Below, piece after piece: positions 11,641 to 24,859 of a stretch of 64,000 nucleotides of DNA. The translations under genes and the position numbers were made by a program. Numbering within the stretch: the stretch's first letter is position 1; each line of letters begins with the position of its first letter. The notes under the pieces were generated by a model. That model was not told the DNA's origin, made no database searches, and was given only the letters and a program-made list of their open reading frames with translations. The stretch comes from Coccinella septempunctata (Eukaryota; Arthropoda; Insecta; Coleoptera; Coccinellidae), in the NCBI RefSeq assembly GCF_907165205.1, contig NC_058190.1, positions 4,596,001 to 4,660,000 of the forward strand, written 5' to 3'.

Positions 11641-13080
11641 AGATAGAAGGTTTCGTGTTTTTGTTGATGATAACAATTTCAAAATTTTGAATAATGGTCT
11701 TCCACAAGGATCGGTTTTAGCACCTCTTTTTTTCAGTTTATATATCTGTGTGATATAACTACTACATCTTCTGAGACATTTATTGTACGTTGATGATATC
11801 GCTCTAGCATTCCTTTATCCTGATTCAAGATGCATAGAGAATAATCTATCTACAGATTTAGAAATTTTGAGGAATAACTTCTTCGAGTGGCGTTTGCGTC
11901 CTAACCCAAATAAAACCGCGTTTCCATTTGAATAATCATCGAAAATATAGAAAATTGGGTATAGTTTCTGAAAATTCTTTATTGGAACATAACTTCAATC
12001 CTCGATATCTAAGAGTTAGCTGGATTCCTCGTTGAATTTCAAAGCTCATTCTGAAAATTTGCGTCTGAAGTTAAAAAAAAAAACTAGGAATAATATCCTG
12101 CATAAACTAGCTGGTACTTCATGGGGTGCTGATGCAGCTACTCTTCGAACGGCAGCCCTAGCTCTGGTTTTTTCGGCTGCTGAATATTGTTGCTCCATTT
12201 GGGTTAATAGTGATCATGTGCAAAGTATTGATGCACTGTTAAATTTTCCCATAAGAATTTTTAACTGCAACTTTTAGATCTTCACCCAGTCAAAGGTTAC
12301 CAGTTCTTTCAAAAATTGTACCTCATATTCGTAGACAGACTACGGTTATGAATTCCTGAAATAAATCTCAATGCTTTCCCGACTCATTTCCAATTCTGTC
12401 CTACATACCAGAAAATACGATTCCAAGACTGAAGTCGCGTAAACCTTTATGGTCCAACTCTTTTCTTCATTCGAATGTAAGGACAAGGACATTTGTCTGA
12501 ATGGAATAGGTGAACTATTTCCAACCAAGAATTAGTTGGAGTTTCTGATTTTTTGATCTTCCCAGGAAAATATGTATATTCTGAATCGTATAAGAACAGG
12601 TCACGGACGTTGCAATAGTATGCATTTAAGGTGAAATTCAATTGAAAGCCCTAGTTGTGAATGCGGGGAACCAGAAGAAACCATAAATCATCAGGTTAAT
12701 CATGATTGTCCCATTCATGATTGTTTTAGGGATATACCCGCAGTTTTCGGATCTTTTTCGAATTGGGTTATTCATTTTAGGTAAATCTGACATACTGAAT
12801 CTAATTTTATTATTTTACCCTTTTCTGCTTTTGTTTTATCTCTATTTCAGATAAAAGTTTCTGTTATCTATAGGAGTAGACTTACTGGATTTTCCTTTTT
12901 GTCGAAGAAAAGATCATTTTTTGCACTGCAAGATGCCCTTCGATATAAAATATTTCAGCTCATTTCGTAAACAATTTCATTTCTTTCAATCCACTACATT
13001 CTCGGAGAGAAAGTGTTTTTTTACTGGGGGTTTTCCCTAAGCTCTTGAATCATACGCCAAATTGTAGGTACGAGGATATA
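11641..13080 (+). mobile_element. LINE reverse-transcriptase remnant, unit 2 (longest)
   Basis: The plus strand shows reverse-transcriptase block B as GLPQGSVLAPLFFSLY (about 11,697-11,745) and the catalytic block as LYVDDIALAF (about 11,784-11,815). The thumb follows (11,905-12,270), then a C-terminal stretch with LNRIRTGHGRCNSMHLR and CECGEPEETINH (about 12,580-12,710), the usual LINE C-terminal zinc-finger zone. Stops and frameshifts interrupt it. The tail to about 13,080 is shared with unit 1. Confidence 0.75.
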
Positions 13081-13084
13081 TTGA

Positions 13085-13640
13085 GAAATTCTTAGCCTAC
13101 TATTGAACCAAACAAAATTTCAATGTCAAAATATTTTATTACTCAACATATTCTCCTCTTAATTGGATACATTCATTACAGCGAACCTGCAATGTCTCTA
13201 GACCTCTCAAAATAATGTTTCTTCTTGCTCTGCAAACCAGACCTCCACAGCTTTTATTACCTCCTCGTTGCAAGAAAATTTACGGCCTTTCAAACTTTTT
13301 TTCAGTAAGGAAAGAGATAGTCGGATGGAGCTAAATCTATTGAATAAGGAAGGTGTTCTAGTAATTCAATTCAAATTTGCTCACCTCTTAACCCTTTTAA
13401 ATACAGGTACTTGATGATGGCTCTATACTCCAATTTTTCGATTTTCACAATTTCGGTGGACATCTTCTTTCTTTTAATTTATTGCGTAACTGTGGTTTAC
13501 TTTTTTGACCTCCAACTTCGCACTGACACTTTTAATGAGTTATTGTTGGTTGCTATGGTAACGTAATATTTTTTATGCATGGAACTGGTCTAGGCTAACT
13601 AGATATATACATCCTCCGTATAGTACCCTGTTTACGCTAA
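13085..13640 (-). mobile_element. mariner remnant with internal deletion, unit 2
   Basis: Same element as at 546-1795, but about 600 bp of the middle are lost: the C-terminal part (13,085-13,370) joins directly to the 5' part (13,380-13,640). The minus strand begins MSTEIVKIEKLEYRAIIKYL. No catalytic core remains. Confidence 0.75.
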
Positions 13641-13780
13641 CATCTACTAAAACTTTATTTCATACATATGCTATAATTATTGTTTGATGTTAAAAATTAT
13701 TATGCCGTTTATCAAAAAAAAAATATATATATATATACAAAACCCATTCATATATTTTCAAGCACTGTTCAAATAGATGG

Positions 13781-16381
13781 AGAGGCAGAGCCAAAAAAAG
13801 TCTCTGAATTTATTAAGCCTGGTTTTTTCTCAGGTGATTACAATCATAATATACAATAAAATGCTGCGGTCAGTCAAGTGGATGTTAGAACATATGTGCC
13901 TCCGGTGCGCGGTCAAACATGTCGTGATCACCGACATAATATAATCAATTTATTAAGGCTGAAACTTTATAAACTTTTGTTTTTTGGTATTTTAATCAAA
14001 ATTATGATAGTCAGTCAACAGCTGGTCAGTCAGCTTCAATGCGCGTAGATAGAAGTTGGAACTGGAAATCATCAAAGAATGATTAATGTCAGTAGAATGC
14101 ATCGAAAATTGAGAAATTCTGTTTGCTATGCTCTTCCTGGACTGGATGATTTGACTGGATGTAATTTTAACCCAGCTTTTTACAAGAAAGGTAAAAATTA
14201 CCTCTGCAGATAATGAATCAAAGCGAAGATTTTCAATAAACATTCGCTGACCTTGGACTTGCAGATGAAATCAATCAGAATAATATGTTCAATAAGGTTC
14301 AAGAATTTGTTTGCAGTTTATACGGCTTGAAAAATATAAAATCAATTGAAGGGTACAGGGAAACAACCATCGATGTCAATTTTCCTTATAGCTGAGAAAA
14401 ACGCGTTTTCAACTTCAAAATCCGTTCATATTATTTAAAATATGACAAATTAAATACTATTGTTTTCGAAATGAACATTATTAATATTATTATACATAAA
14501 ATGAGTGCATTACATATTACATGAAATGACTTAGTTCTTTCCCTGCACGGTAAATCTTAGGAAGCGATTCAACGTATGACTGAGCTAGTTTCATGCCTGT
14601 TTTAATGTACTATAATATACTACTTTTCATTCTGAATCGAATGGTGTGTCTAACTCATTTTCGGACAAAAATTGACATCAATGGTTTTTTCCCTGTACCC
14701 TTCAATTGACGAAGCAAGATTCGTTTTACTTTCAAAGACGTATAAATGTCTAAGCACCACAAACGATCCTTTTGAAATTAAAATAAGGAATGTAGATGGG
14801 TCGAGTATGTCACCATGCCAGTTAGAATTGATGCAGCAGTTCTTAAGAGCGAGCTTCATTACAATACAAATATTTGGCGTAATGCTCACCCTCAAATTCC
14901 AACGGAGCTATCTCCTAATCTCCTTCTGACTACGGCTGCAAATTGGTGGATGAGAAATATGAGTTTGTTTGGTTCGAAGGCGATCAATTACCAGAACTTG
15001 TACAGGATGTTATTAATCAACAAGAAAATACTGTTACAGAAATATCCTCATCTGAATCAAACAATCACAAAAATATTTTTTTAAATGAATTTATTGATTT
15101 TTTAGATTCTGCAACACCTGAGCTTGACGTGTCAGATCACGATAGTCAGAATAATGATATGGAAGATTCAGATGATGAATTATGTGATGATTATTTACAT
15201 CTTTTTATCCTTAATGAATTAAATGAAAGTTAGTTGAAAATGATAAGGATAAATCCAGATGCATACCACCGGCCGATATGAATATCAACAAGTGTTACGA
15301 TCTGAATTGAACTAGCCAATTTGCCATCGTCAAGGCCCCCAAATGGAGTACGCTCAATCGAAGAAAAGCAGATGCTGACCATGGTTTCGGTCTCATTTGA
15401 CCTAATCAGAGCAACATAGCATTTTTCCACGATGGAGAACGTTTGGAATTGATGGAACTTTATTCAATATTGGCAATTGCTACTGGGTACTATACATTCA
15501 CCCAGAGCGCCACCCAATATGAAACGGTGTCCGATTCAATCCCCTCCAGATAGAAACTAAGACGAAGACAATAGCATATTTTCCCTAATTAAGTACGCCG
15601 ATTCGCTTTGCGAACAACAGACGTATGACAAATTGAGTCTGGGAACACGTTCAGATCACGGCAGACATGATGCCGGCGGTACAATAATAAATTCTTCGAT
15701 GGAGCGTACTCCATTTGGGGGCCTTGACGATGGCAAATTGGCTAGTTCAATTCAGATCGTAACACTTGTTGATATTCATATCGGCGGGTGGTATGCATCT
15801 GAATTTATCCTTATTATTGTATTCTGTGCCTCTCTGTTTAGGCGCGTAATCATTCTTTTATTATTAGTTGAAAAGGTTCGGAAATCAATGAGTTCTTACC
15901 TGTACGTATACCTGCGTCCGTTGAGTACACTGTTGATTTCGAACGAATTTTATTTCAGAGATTTTAAGGCACAATTGCGACACGGATGTGTCGCATTTAT
16001 TAATAAATTTAATTTCTCATCCACTGACTGAGAGTTGTTGTTCTACGGAATGGCTGAATGACCATTTTATTTATTAATAATATAGTAAGTAGTAGTCAAA
16101 AAAAATTCAAGCTCAATAAACGAATTGCACCCTTAGAAACGACGCTACGCACATTGAAGCTGACTGACCAGCTGTGTTCCGATTGAACGTTGACTGACTA
16201 TCATAGTTTTGATTAAAATACCAAAAAATAAAAGTTTATAAAGTTTCAGCTTTGAGAAATTGATTTTATTATGTCGTATTATTATGTTTATGATGTTTAT
16301 TATGTATGTATATTATGATCGTAATCACCTGAGAAAAAAACAGGCTCAATAAATTCAGAGACTTTTTTGACTCTGCCTCTT
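13781..16381 (+). mobile_element. Composite inverted-repeat element, copy F2
   Basis: Full-length relative of F1 with the same arms, the same nested MITE G (about 14,345-14,710) and the same nested inverted repeat H (about 15,240-15,820). ORF remnants at 14,045-15,233 include YKCLSTTNDPFEIKI and KLVDEKYEFVWFEGDQLPEL. Its right arm carries a ttattatgtttatgatgttt stretch shared with F3 but not with F1 or F4. Confidence 0.65.
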
Positions 16382-16426
16382 GGACTGAAAGGATAACAAA
16401 ATATATATCAATTATTCACAATGGTG

Positions 16427-16616
16427 TATTTACATATAGAGTTATTAACAATATTTTATAGTTATTTAGGTACATTATTATTTACATAACTGTATTCACA
16501 TAATTATTTACATAATGGTTGATATTAACAATTATTTACATAGTTATTTACAATAAGGTATTTACATAGTTATTTACAATGAGGTGTTTACATATATTAC
16601 ATTATTATTAATTATA
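16427..16616 (-). promoter_or_regulatory. Array of seven UGUAAAUA motifs after gene B stop
   Basis: In the sense of gene B, TGTAAATA occurs at plus-strand positions 16,427, 16,479, 16,505, 16,533, 16,545, 16,559 and 16,571 (each 8 bp). The nearest is about 39 nt past the stop. These are exact matches to the Pumilio element UGUANAUA. Confidence 0.5.
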
Positions 16617-19600
16617 TTACTGTCTGGCAGTCTTAACATTTTCCATGTCGCTTATGGAGAGATGATCCGTCACCATTTTCACAAAAAGTGATGGCATTTT
16701 TCCCTCCCAATATCGGTTGAACATATCCGATGAAACTGCCATAAGTTTTTGTCGCCTTTTTGCCTTGGCAAACTTATAGGCGATCTCTCGACCGTAAATT
16801 GGATAAGTCCCCACTCTGTATTTTCTCATTGCGCCAATTATTGAAGGGTTATTAGCGTACCTTGCTAACTCCGCTACAGATTTCGTTAGAAGCCTCCAAT
16901 AATTGACGCTGGTGTTCCTGATTTTTCTTTTCCTGAGCTTCTCTATTTCCCGGTAACATTTTGTCAGATATTGAGTTACACCTTCCTGCTGGCTCAAATA
17001 TTCCTCCAGAGCTCTGTTGATTTTGGTGCCCTTCGAGATCTCCAGAGCGATATATTTGAGCACGGTCTGTCCAAGCGGGGTGTCCTCTAACAAAATCCCC
17101 CTTAGATATTTCAGAACAGGCACCGCTTCTTCTTCTGAAATATCTAAGTTGGCACCGTTCCGGAGAAATAGCAAAGCTACAGGTGCATTTTTCTTCTTGA
17201 TACACCAAGAGAGCGGGGTCAGTCCTCGGCAGTCCTTGATATTCAAATCGGCTCCTCTGTCCAGAAACACCTCCACCAATTCTTCTGACACAGCCGATGT
17301 TTCGGGGAATTTAATGAAGAGTTTATGCAGCGGTGTGCAACCTTCATTATCCGTTGCGTTCAAATTGTGATCACACTCTATATACTTCTTTATTATCTTC
17401 TCATCTTCCGCATGGTAACAAGCTGAATGAAGAGGAGTTTCTCCCAAATCGCTCCTCAACTCCATGCTTGCACCATGTTTTATCAGGAGATGGAAAAGAT
17501 CTGCTCTGCCAGAAGAAGCTGCATGGTGGAGAGGTGTCTCCTTAACGAAGCATCCCTTGTTGACGTCGGCTTTCATGCCCAACAAAATTTCGGCAGTTTT
17601 GTAGTATCCTCTTCGGATAGCCGAAATGAGCGCTGTGTGCCCGAAAGAATTCAGAGGTGTGTCCACATCTTCGAAATACTTGAACATCAAGTGTATCATT
17701 GATTGGTCTGAAAATAAAAAACAATATTAGAATGATTCACAAAGCGTTATGTTCACGAATCTATACTCCATTCACATTTATTTTAGCAGTCGGTTGGCCA
17801 TGAAATAATTTTCTCAAGTTTTTGTAACTAGAACGTATACTCCATTCACTTTTATTTTAGCAGTCGGTTGGCCATGGAAATTTGACACATTTCACTCTGT
17901 ATAGTACGAAAATGTGGGGTTATGACGCTTGTCAAAACATTTTTGGTTTTTAAATCAACCCCAGCGAGCACAAACATCCCAGGGATGTTTTGGGATGTTT
18001 CGAAAATGTTGGCATGAGGATGTTTCTTTGAAACGTAATATGCACTTCCCAAAGAGGTCTCCAAAGGCTATTGGAAATCTTTATTTGTTCTGATCTGTGC
18101 CATCTGTGGCATTTCTTCGTCTACCTACTGAGAGGTACTGTCGAGTTGAAAATAATGTAAACGTGTGGATATCTTCTCTTGCCGTCGCATAGTTTGCCTT
18201 GGGAGGTTTATTCCAAATAAACAATATACAATTGACCAATTTCATTTTGCCGCCATTTCCACTTTCTTCGTAGTTTGGACTGTGGACTGTTCGGAGTTGA
18301 AAGTTGATTGGTGATTTGTATAATATTAACCACTTCTGTGTTGGTTTTGATTGTGAATTTAGGATCGATCTCTTCATAGTAACCAAATACAATTAATAAG
18401 TAAGTATTACATGAATTAAATGTATAGTATAATGTCCAGAAACATACATATAACCTCAAAATAATCCACGCTGCGTGGTTAATATTATTTGTGTATTTGG
18501 GACTAGGTATAAGAGATCATTGAATTTTGGTTGGAATAATCGAATGGTATATGGAAGGTTATTATAATTATTCAAGAAATAACTTTATAAAGTTTAAAGC
18601 CATATAATCGAGGATTTCAACATATTTCGATAATCTATCTCTGCCGTTGATATATTTTGCAAGATTGTAAGATTACTCTTCCGACGATGATAATAATCAT
18701 TCATCACTTGTGAATCACAAAATAATTCAAATTGTCCCAGAAAAGTTCTTGTTTTTGAAAACTCCTTTAAATTGTTTCATCTTTAAATAGCAGTACAAAT
18801 AATTAAATAAATAAAATCGTTTCGCAAATCAACCTGTTCAGGAGCTATATACAACTCAAATCTTCCAGATCCTTTCATGCAGCTATTTTCTCTGTTATTT
18901 TAATTGGAAAAAATCATCTTAACCTTCATATATTTTGTGAATTAATTGTTTGAGTTCTTTTTATTTTGTAGATGTGATCCATAAAAAATTCCAAATCACT
19001 AGGAAAGTATTCGAACTTAATGCCAAAGATTGGTTTAGGCATATTAGCCAGAGGAGGAGGGACGATAAAATGAAGGGAAAATAAATTTTTCATAATTTTT
19101 TTTTTTCCCTTTCGGTACATCTAATATTATAATCAGTTTGTTTTCTATTATTTCTGGTTTTTTTATGTTAAATGTGATATTTCTCTTTGGTTTTTTATGT
19201 TTGTTTTATTGAATGTGATATATTTTTTTGTTTATTCTCCTTTTCTGTATAATATATAATATTTATCAATTGTTTTTTGTTGTTCAATTTTTTATGTGAA
19301 ATGTGATTTCTTTTCCTTTTGTACCTGTTGGAGTATCATTAAAATATTTTTATTCTTATATAGTATTCTGTATTCCATTTAAAAACTTTGTAGCTCATTT
19401 AAAATAGAATGTGGTATCCTCAAACATTCAAATCAAAGAAAAAAAGGCCTCACAAAAGAATTTCATATGAAGTCTTACAAACAGCGATTTCGTGTGCGCA
19501 AAGCGCTTTAGAAATGTTCTATTGTGTACATGAAAAGGCTATCAAAAAAACTTCTGAGTAGTTCTTTTTGTGACATCTCAGGGACATTCATATAATAGCC

Positions 19601-22600
19601 GCCTGCGGCGGACATTGGCTGTTCTATAAAAGTTCTATTCATGTATAAACAGAACATCGCAGTGGATGTTCAATGTCTCGAAATCTCTTACTTTTAACAT
19701 CTCTGAGATGTTTTTGTGCTCGCTGGGACGCTATGTTGCCCGTTCTACGTAAAAGATTCTGTTATTACGTATTTTATCACAATGCCGAATCTCTTCGGAA
19801 AATATGTGACGAACATAATTGAAGTTTATACAAATTGATTGAAGGTATACTAAATCCAGTTATTTGCATAGAAAATACAAGAGATCAGTATAATATCATA
19901 ATATCCACTAGCTTGAGGAGAGTTAATGTTCGTTATCTTCTTTGGCTAAAGTTTGAGTTACATCAGTTGTAGATTTCAAAAATATTAACCCGAAGATGAA
20001 ATGCATATGTTGCAGTGGTTGGGAATGGGTATCTCCCGAAGTAATTAACAGATAATTAGAAGAATGTTAAATTCTTCAACAAAAACCATCTTTCATTAAT
20101 ATAAGTAAAAGGAATTAAAGGAAGTTTCAATCAAGATGAACTTCACCTTTGAACAAAAATTTCACATGAATAAACAATTAGTAGGACAACTGGCGCGTAT
20201 TTGTGGCTGTTCATCTTAATGCATTGATAACATTATGTTGAATGCAGTATAGTAAGGTTGGCACTCATGAAATGTCGTTAATGTCATAACGCCGTTGCCA
20301 CAATTAATATCAATTTTTATTACGAAAATGCCGAAAGTGATTGAAAAAAGAGACAGAGGGTTTCAGGAAGTGCTATTCAGAATTCAGGTGCGCTCATTCA
20401 AATAGTCATACCCTGATATTCTAAAATCCACAATACGTCAGACGATAGCGAACATATTCAATGTAAGAGAATTTATATAATGTTTCATCTGAATCTAAAA
20501 GACTTATATTTCAGCTGAATATTTCCACAATCAGATAGATTGTGATTGAAGAGGATGACAAAGAACTTGCTTCTATTGGGAGACCCAAAAAAGTGGTGGC
20601 ATTTGAGAATTTTATGTTTGAGCGAAAAGTTTACTACTAGATTTTCGATTAATGTCATCGTAGAATATGTTCCCGAAAATTGATTTTTCTATTTTTCATT
20701 TGACTTGTCCTGTACATCGTAAATGTCTTAAGGTTTAAATTTTGGGCTATAACTCAAAAACAAAAGAAGATAGAGGAATGCAGTTGATGGCATTATTAGT
20801 TTCTATTTCTAGAAAAAAGACGACCGTAATGTGCCATTTATTTTCCTCTTTCTCGTTAGGTTAAAAAGTTGATTTTTCGTAAAAGCGGCAACGTCGCAAT
20901 ATTGAAAGTATTTTAGTCAGATAGATCAGAAGCGTAAACCCTAAACCCTAGTAACCAAATTTTCAGAAGAATCCATGATCCGTTCTCCGTAGGCGTCCCA
21001 CCGTGGGAAACCCTATATGCAGGGTGAGTCTTTGACTCGTACAAATATTTTAACAGTAGATTCTTGAGGTCAAAAGAAATATTTTTTCCCATACTCTTCT
21101 CCGATTCGGCCCTGATAAAAATTCATTTTTAAGTTTTCATAATGGAATGTGCTACCCCTTGAAAAACAAAATATCCTGCAGAATAACTAACTAAATCTGT
21201 GACAGTCATCAGTGGATCTTTAAACAGAGTTGTATTCGGCCAAAATACAAGGTGTCCAAGTTAAAGTGTCCCTATACCTTATTGTGGAAACTTAATACAG
21301 ATTGCTGCGTTTTTCCCTGTTGGCATTAACTTTCTTATTTTGAATGAAACACCCTGTATATTATTGCATTTTTGAATTCCTTGTCAAATTTTAATATAAC
21401 TTTGGTTAACAACCATGGTCTTATGTAGCACCGATTCTTAGATATTCGACTTTTTCCTAAAATTTTGACAGCTTTAGTTGCTCACTAAAATAGCTGATAC
21501 TACTTTTCTAATGAATGTATCAAAACCAAATTTTGTCCAACTCTTGTCAACATATTGTTTCATATGTTACATTTCTTTTTTTAGCAATCTGATAAATGGG
21601 TCTTCAAAAATTAAAGTTAAAAATTCAAATAGAAGTTCAATCAAAATTTAATTTTTTCAATTGGCAACCTATATTTTTTTCATGTGCATCATGTAGAGCA
21701 GGTTAAAATGGGCAAAAAATTGATTTAAACTTTTTCTGTAATATGAATAGTTTCAGAAATATGGACGCAGAAGTACATTTTCCCTTAAGAACCAACGATA
21801 ATTATTAATTAGTGTTGCTGCTAGCTTTGATTTTTTTGATGGATTTAATTATATTGATTGACTAATGGAAGACAAAATACTCTTTTACTCATAATCAGTA
21901 CTCTCTCAATAAAAACAAATTATTTCAATTTTAAAGGGAGATTCAACTAAAAGATACATTTTTCTCAAAATAATCAACACCTTGTATTAAGGTTAGTTAT
22001 AAAAAATGAAAATTTAATCGATTACACACAAGTTTTGTTCTCAACCTTTTTTTCTAGCTCCTTTAGTTTTCACAATAAGGTATAGGGACACTTCAACTCG
22101 GACACCCTGTACCCAATTTTTCAAAATTCACAGATATTCTTCAATTTTTGAACATCAAATTACTAGAAAACGGCGCATTATACGAGAAAATATGAAGAAT
22201 ACTTTTATTTTACATTTTACAAACGTCCAAATATTTATTAGGTAGCGTCCAACTTAGTTTCATGAGTTGGGTTCTTTGAATTTTTGGTATCTTTTTTTAT
22301 GCTCTTAATTGGCATTCATTTTTTTTTTCACGGTTTTGTTTCTCAAATAAAAAAATTGGTCACATTTAGTGTATCTATTTATATCTTTTACTATTTCCCT
22401 CAAATTTTTCCTATTGACTTTTATTATCGAGGTGAGGGCACTTTGAGTATAAGAAGGAATTATTAATGATTTTTTTTTCATCATAGGATAGTCAACTATA
22501 AATAGATAAGTTTGTCATTCGTGGTATAGTAATTTGAATAGATCTACTCACTTCCTCCTTGAAATATCAGGTCGGCTATAGTTCCTCCGCACCATTTCTT

Positions 22601-22855
22601 CAACGGATTGGCACCATTCTGCAGAAGGAATATGATTTTCCTTTCATATTCCCTAACAGATCTTGAATCCACATCCTGGGGCCGATATACGTATAATCTC
22701 ACTGCGACTATTCCCATAGGTGTAACGCCAGTTGGACTTTCGCAGTCGATGAAAAACTTGCCAGATTTCACCATTTTTTTCAGGGACTCGAACGTTCCAT
22801 GAAGGCATGTTTCATGCAGAGGAAAATCCTGGAATAATCTCCTATTCATGTCCAT
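16617..22855 (-). CDS. Ankyrin-repeat protein with PRANC-like domain, copy B
   Basis: Exon 1 is 22,552-22,855 and exon 2 is 16,617-17,707. The split codon is A/AC and the product is about 464 residues. Residues 10-100 include a degenerate ankyrin pair (PLHETCLHGTFESLKKMV, FLLQNGANP). Ankyrin repeats with TPLHHAASSGR, TPLHSACYHAE, TPLHKLFIKF and TPLSWCIKKK follow to about residue 270. The C-terminal 110 residues (CYREIEKLRKRKI, LARYANNPSI, TYPIYGREIAYKF, a basic stretch, DHLSISDMENV) fit the PRANC pattern. PRANC is an F-box-like domain known from poxvirus, Wolbachia and parasitoid wasp ankyrin proteins, usually linking to Skp1/cullin ubiquitin ligases. No signal peptide or membrane segment is seen, so a cytosolic adaptor is inferred. 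The 4.8 kb intron is full of transposons. Confidence 0.8.
17761..20736. mobile_element. Rearranged inverted-repeat element N in intron B
   Basis: Begins with an inverted copy of the N right end (17,763-17,832: tactccattcacatttatt, then gcagtcggttggccatg), followed by a left end (from about 17,835). After about 20,245 comes the other half in inverted order (to about 20,736). The complete reference copy is 54,429-56,055. A different element (17,960-19,727) is inserted within it. Short exon-like peptides such as IGRPKKVVAFENFMFE suggest it once carried coding sequence. Confidence 0.55.
17960..19727. mobile_element. 1768-bp TIR element with 2-bp target duplication
   Basis: The left end CCCAGCGAGCACAAACATC is matched by the inverted right end at 19,700-19,727. 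It splits element N at aaatcaac/gctatg; the empty site is present uninterrupted at about 54,974-54,987. Comparing the two gives a 2-bp duplication (ac at 17,958-17,959 and 19,728-19,729). The interior (18,060-19,690) has no convincing transposase, only AT-rich sequence with a loose repeat of tttttatgt..aatgtgat at 19,150-19,310. It is a non-autonomous DNA transposon of unassigned superfamily. Confidence 0.75.
21018..22290. repeat. MITE R1 split by MITE R2 in intron B
   Basis: R1 begins cagggtgagtctttgactcg at about 21,018 and resumes at about 22,113. Between lies R2 (21,247-22,112), whose ends read (t)acagggtgtcc with about 50 bp of inverted repeat, ggtgtccaagttaaagtgtc against its inverse at 22,085-22,110. 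Comparison with the unbroken R1 at 57,117 shows insertion at a TA. A repeat without coding signs at 20,738-21,017 precedes it. Intron D has the same arrangement. Confidence 0.65.
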
Positions 22856-23606
22856 TTTTGAATCTTTGATCGACAATAAACACGATATATTTTTTTATTA
22901 TTCGCGTTAGATTTTATTCTATATAGATAGATTTACTTTTATATAACACTGATACTTTTTTAATTCGTAAGGAAACACTCTAACTGAACACTTAAATTCG
23001 CAAATTCGGAAATTCAACCGACTGCTCTGCTCGTTGCCGTTTTTATACTGAAGGAAGAAGTGAAGAACCATCACCTTTTTCGAAATGTAAAGTTGCAAAG
23101 GTTATGGAAATTTACTATAATAGTTAAACTCTCTATACCTGCTGAATAACAAAAGATTTACCATACTCAAAATTACTGAAAGGATAGTAGGTTCCATTCA
23201 CTGAAGACTGGAGTCATATAATTTCACGAGATAAGGTACTTATCCCGTCAGAAAAATATAGTTACGATTATAAACATAAACCAAAACTCATACACTGTCG
23301 ATATTTTGGGCAAAGGTAATCCCTGAAGATTTACAACTGTTCATTATTCCTCATCAGTTCTTCGAAATACTTTCATACTTTCGAACAAAATATTTTACTT
23401 GAGCGAGCTTTGCATCCAAATTCTCTGAAATTCTATCGATGACTCAGAATGCTGGCTGTCAATATTTTGGAGCGGCATTTTGACCACAGCCCGTAGTAAG
23501 TGATTTTGTGCTTGGTCGATAAAAAAATTCACATTTGTAGCAGTTCAAAGAATCGAATAAAAATAAATTGAAGAACAGATAAATGTTCGTGATTCAACAA
23601 GAATAT
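22856..23606 (-). promoter_or_regulatory. 5' UTR, TATA box and upstream block of copy B
   Basis: TATAAAAA on the minus strand at 23,047-23,040, same layout as copy A. Upstream sequence to 23,606 matches the other copies and contains no gene. Confidence 0.5.
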
Positions 23607-24230
23607 GTCATTCTTTTCCCACAATCTTTATTTGATGACGACTAGTTTCGAGATGATCATATTTTCAAGTCGAAGCTACAAGTAACATCAAATAAGTATA
23701 AACACAAGGATAATAAATTAAGGTAAGAAACACTTACAAGCTACAATGGTCAGGTAATCAAAAACAAATCTTGCATCATATAATCAAAAAGAAAAAACTT
23801 CAAGTTCATAAAAACCAGGTAGATACATAGTATAATAAGAACAACAAGATGGACGAAAAATATAATTCATAATAACATTCCTGATTTCGAAACAATGAAG
23901 CGACATCTAATTGAAAAACGATAACGAGGTAACTCACGACAGGAATATGTTTTTACAGAACAACGAGAGACAAAGGAATCTACTACTGAAAGCACAAATA
24001 AAAAAAAATAAAAAACTTTCATATGGAAAGTAACAATAATCGGCTCGCAAGTAATAGGTAGATAACAGTAATAGGACCGTTCGAAGTAATTAGGAAGAGA
24101 CTGGAGTGAAATCGAAAGATTGTAACCAATCTGTTTCTTTAAAATATTTTCCCCATTTTTATAAGAACTCAAGATATCCAAATTTTCTAAATGAATAAAT
24201 GATCTAACAAGAGACCATTCTTAGCCTGGT
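23607..24230 (-). mobile_element. Penelope-like remnant, unit B (one inverted LTR)
   Basis: Holds the left arm of the 8149-9575 element and a short interior piece, ending near 24,230. The GIY-YIG segment and the right arm are missing. Confidence 0.55.
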
Positions 24231-24363
24231 GTGATATACACTGCTCCACAAGAGTTCGGGATATCGTATTCAATCGTTTTTAAAAGTATGTAATCTTCGA
24301 GAAAATCGCTGTAAAATCATTTAAAACTCAATAACAACTTGAAACGATCCAATAAAAATCAGT

Positions 24364-24700
24364 ATGAGACATTTCGTCAATCTGGTCGCCTTTTTTCTGA
24401 AGTTTGGTTCTTTGACAGCGCTTCATGAATGTTCTTATTTTGAAATGAAGTCAGTTTATCAACGGCTTCGATTTGAAAAGAGTTTTCTGAAAATGCCAAG
24501 TCAGCCAAAGTGTGATAATATTTCGACTTTGGAATATAGCTTCAGGGAGACAGTGTTGCAGCCATAGTTGAGAATGCGCGCGAGGAGCTTGGTATTCCAC
24601 ATTTACCAATACCTCCGCACTCACCAGATTTGAATTGCATAGTGCATGTATGGGACATGCTCCAAAGAAGATTTTATGGAACCAAATTCCTCAAGAAATC
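24364..24700 (+). mobile_element. Tc1-like transposase fragment
   Basis: The plus strand at about 24,557-24,690 reads VAAIVENAREELGIPHLP then PPHSPDLNCIVHVWDML. This is the third catalytic region of Tc1 transposases, with Val in place of the usual catalytic Glu after PI. Only the C-terminal end is present. From 24,231 to 24,556 I see no other feature. Confidence 0.6.
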
Positions 24701-24859
24701 TCTAAATCATAAACTTTTTAGGGTTTTCACTCCCAATCTCTGAAACAAAATCAATTAAAAATAAAATCAACGATTTGCTCCTGCGTAAATTCTTGCACTA
24801 ATTTGTCAGGAGCAAATTAACTAGAAAAAATTGTTGCCTGACAATGAACTCAAAATAAA

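Noticed and set aside
20936..20951. Two copies of aaaccct resembling a plant-type telomere repeat (also at about 38,811)
   Set aside because: Only two units, inside an interspersed repeat present in introns B and D; no array.
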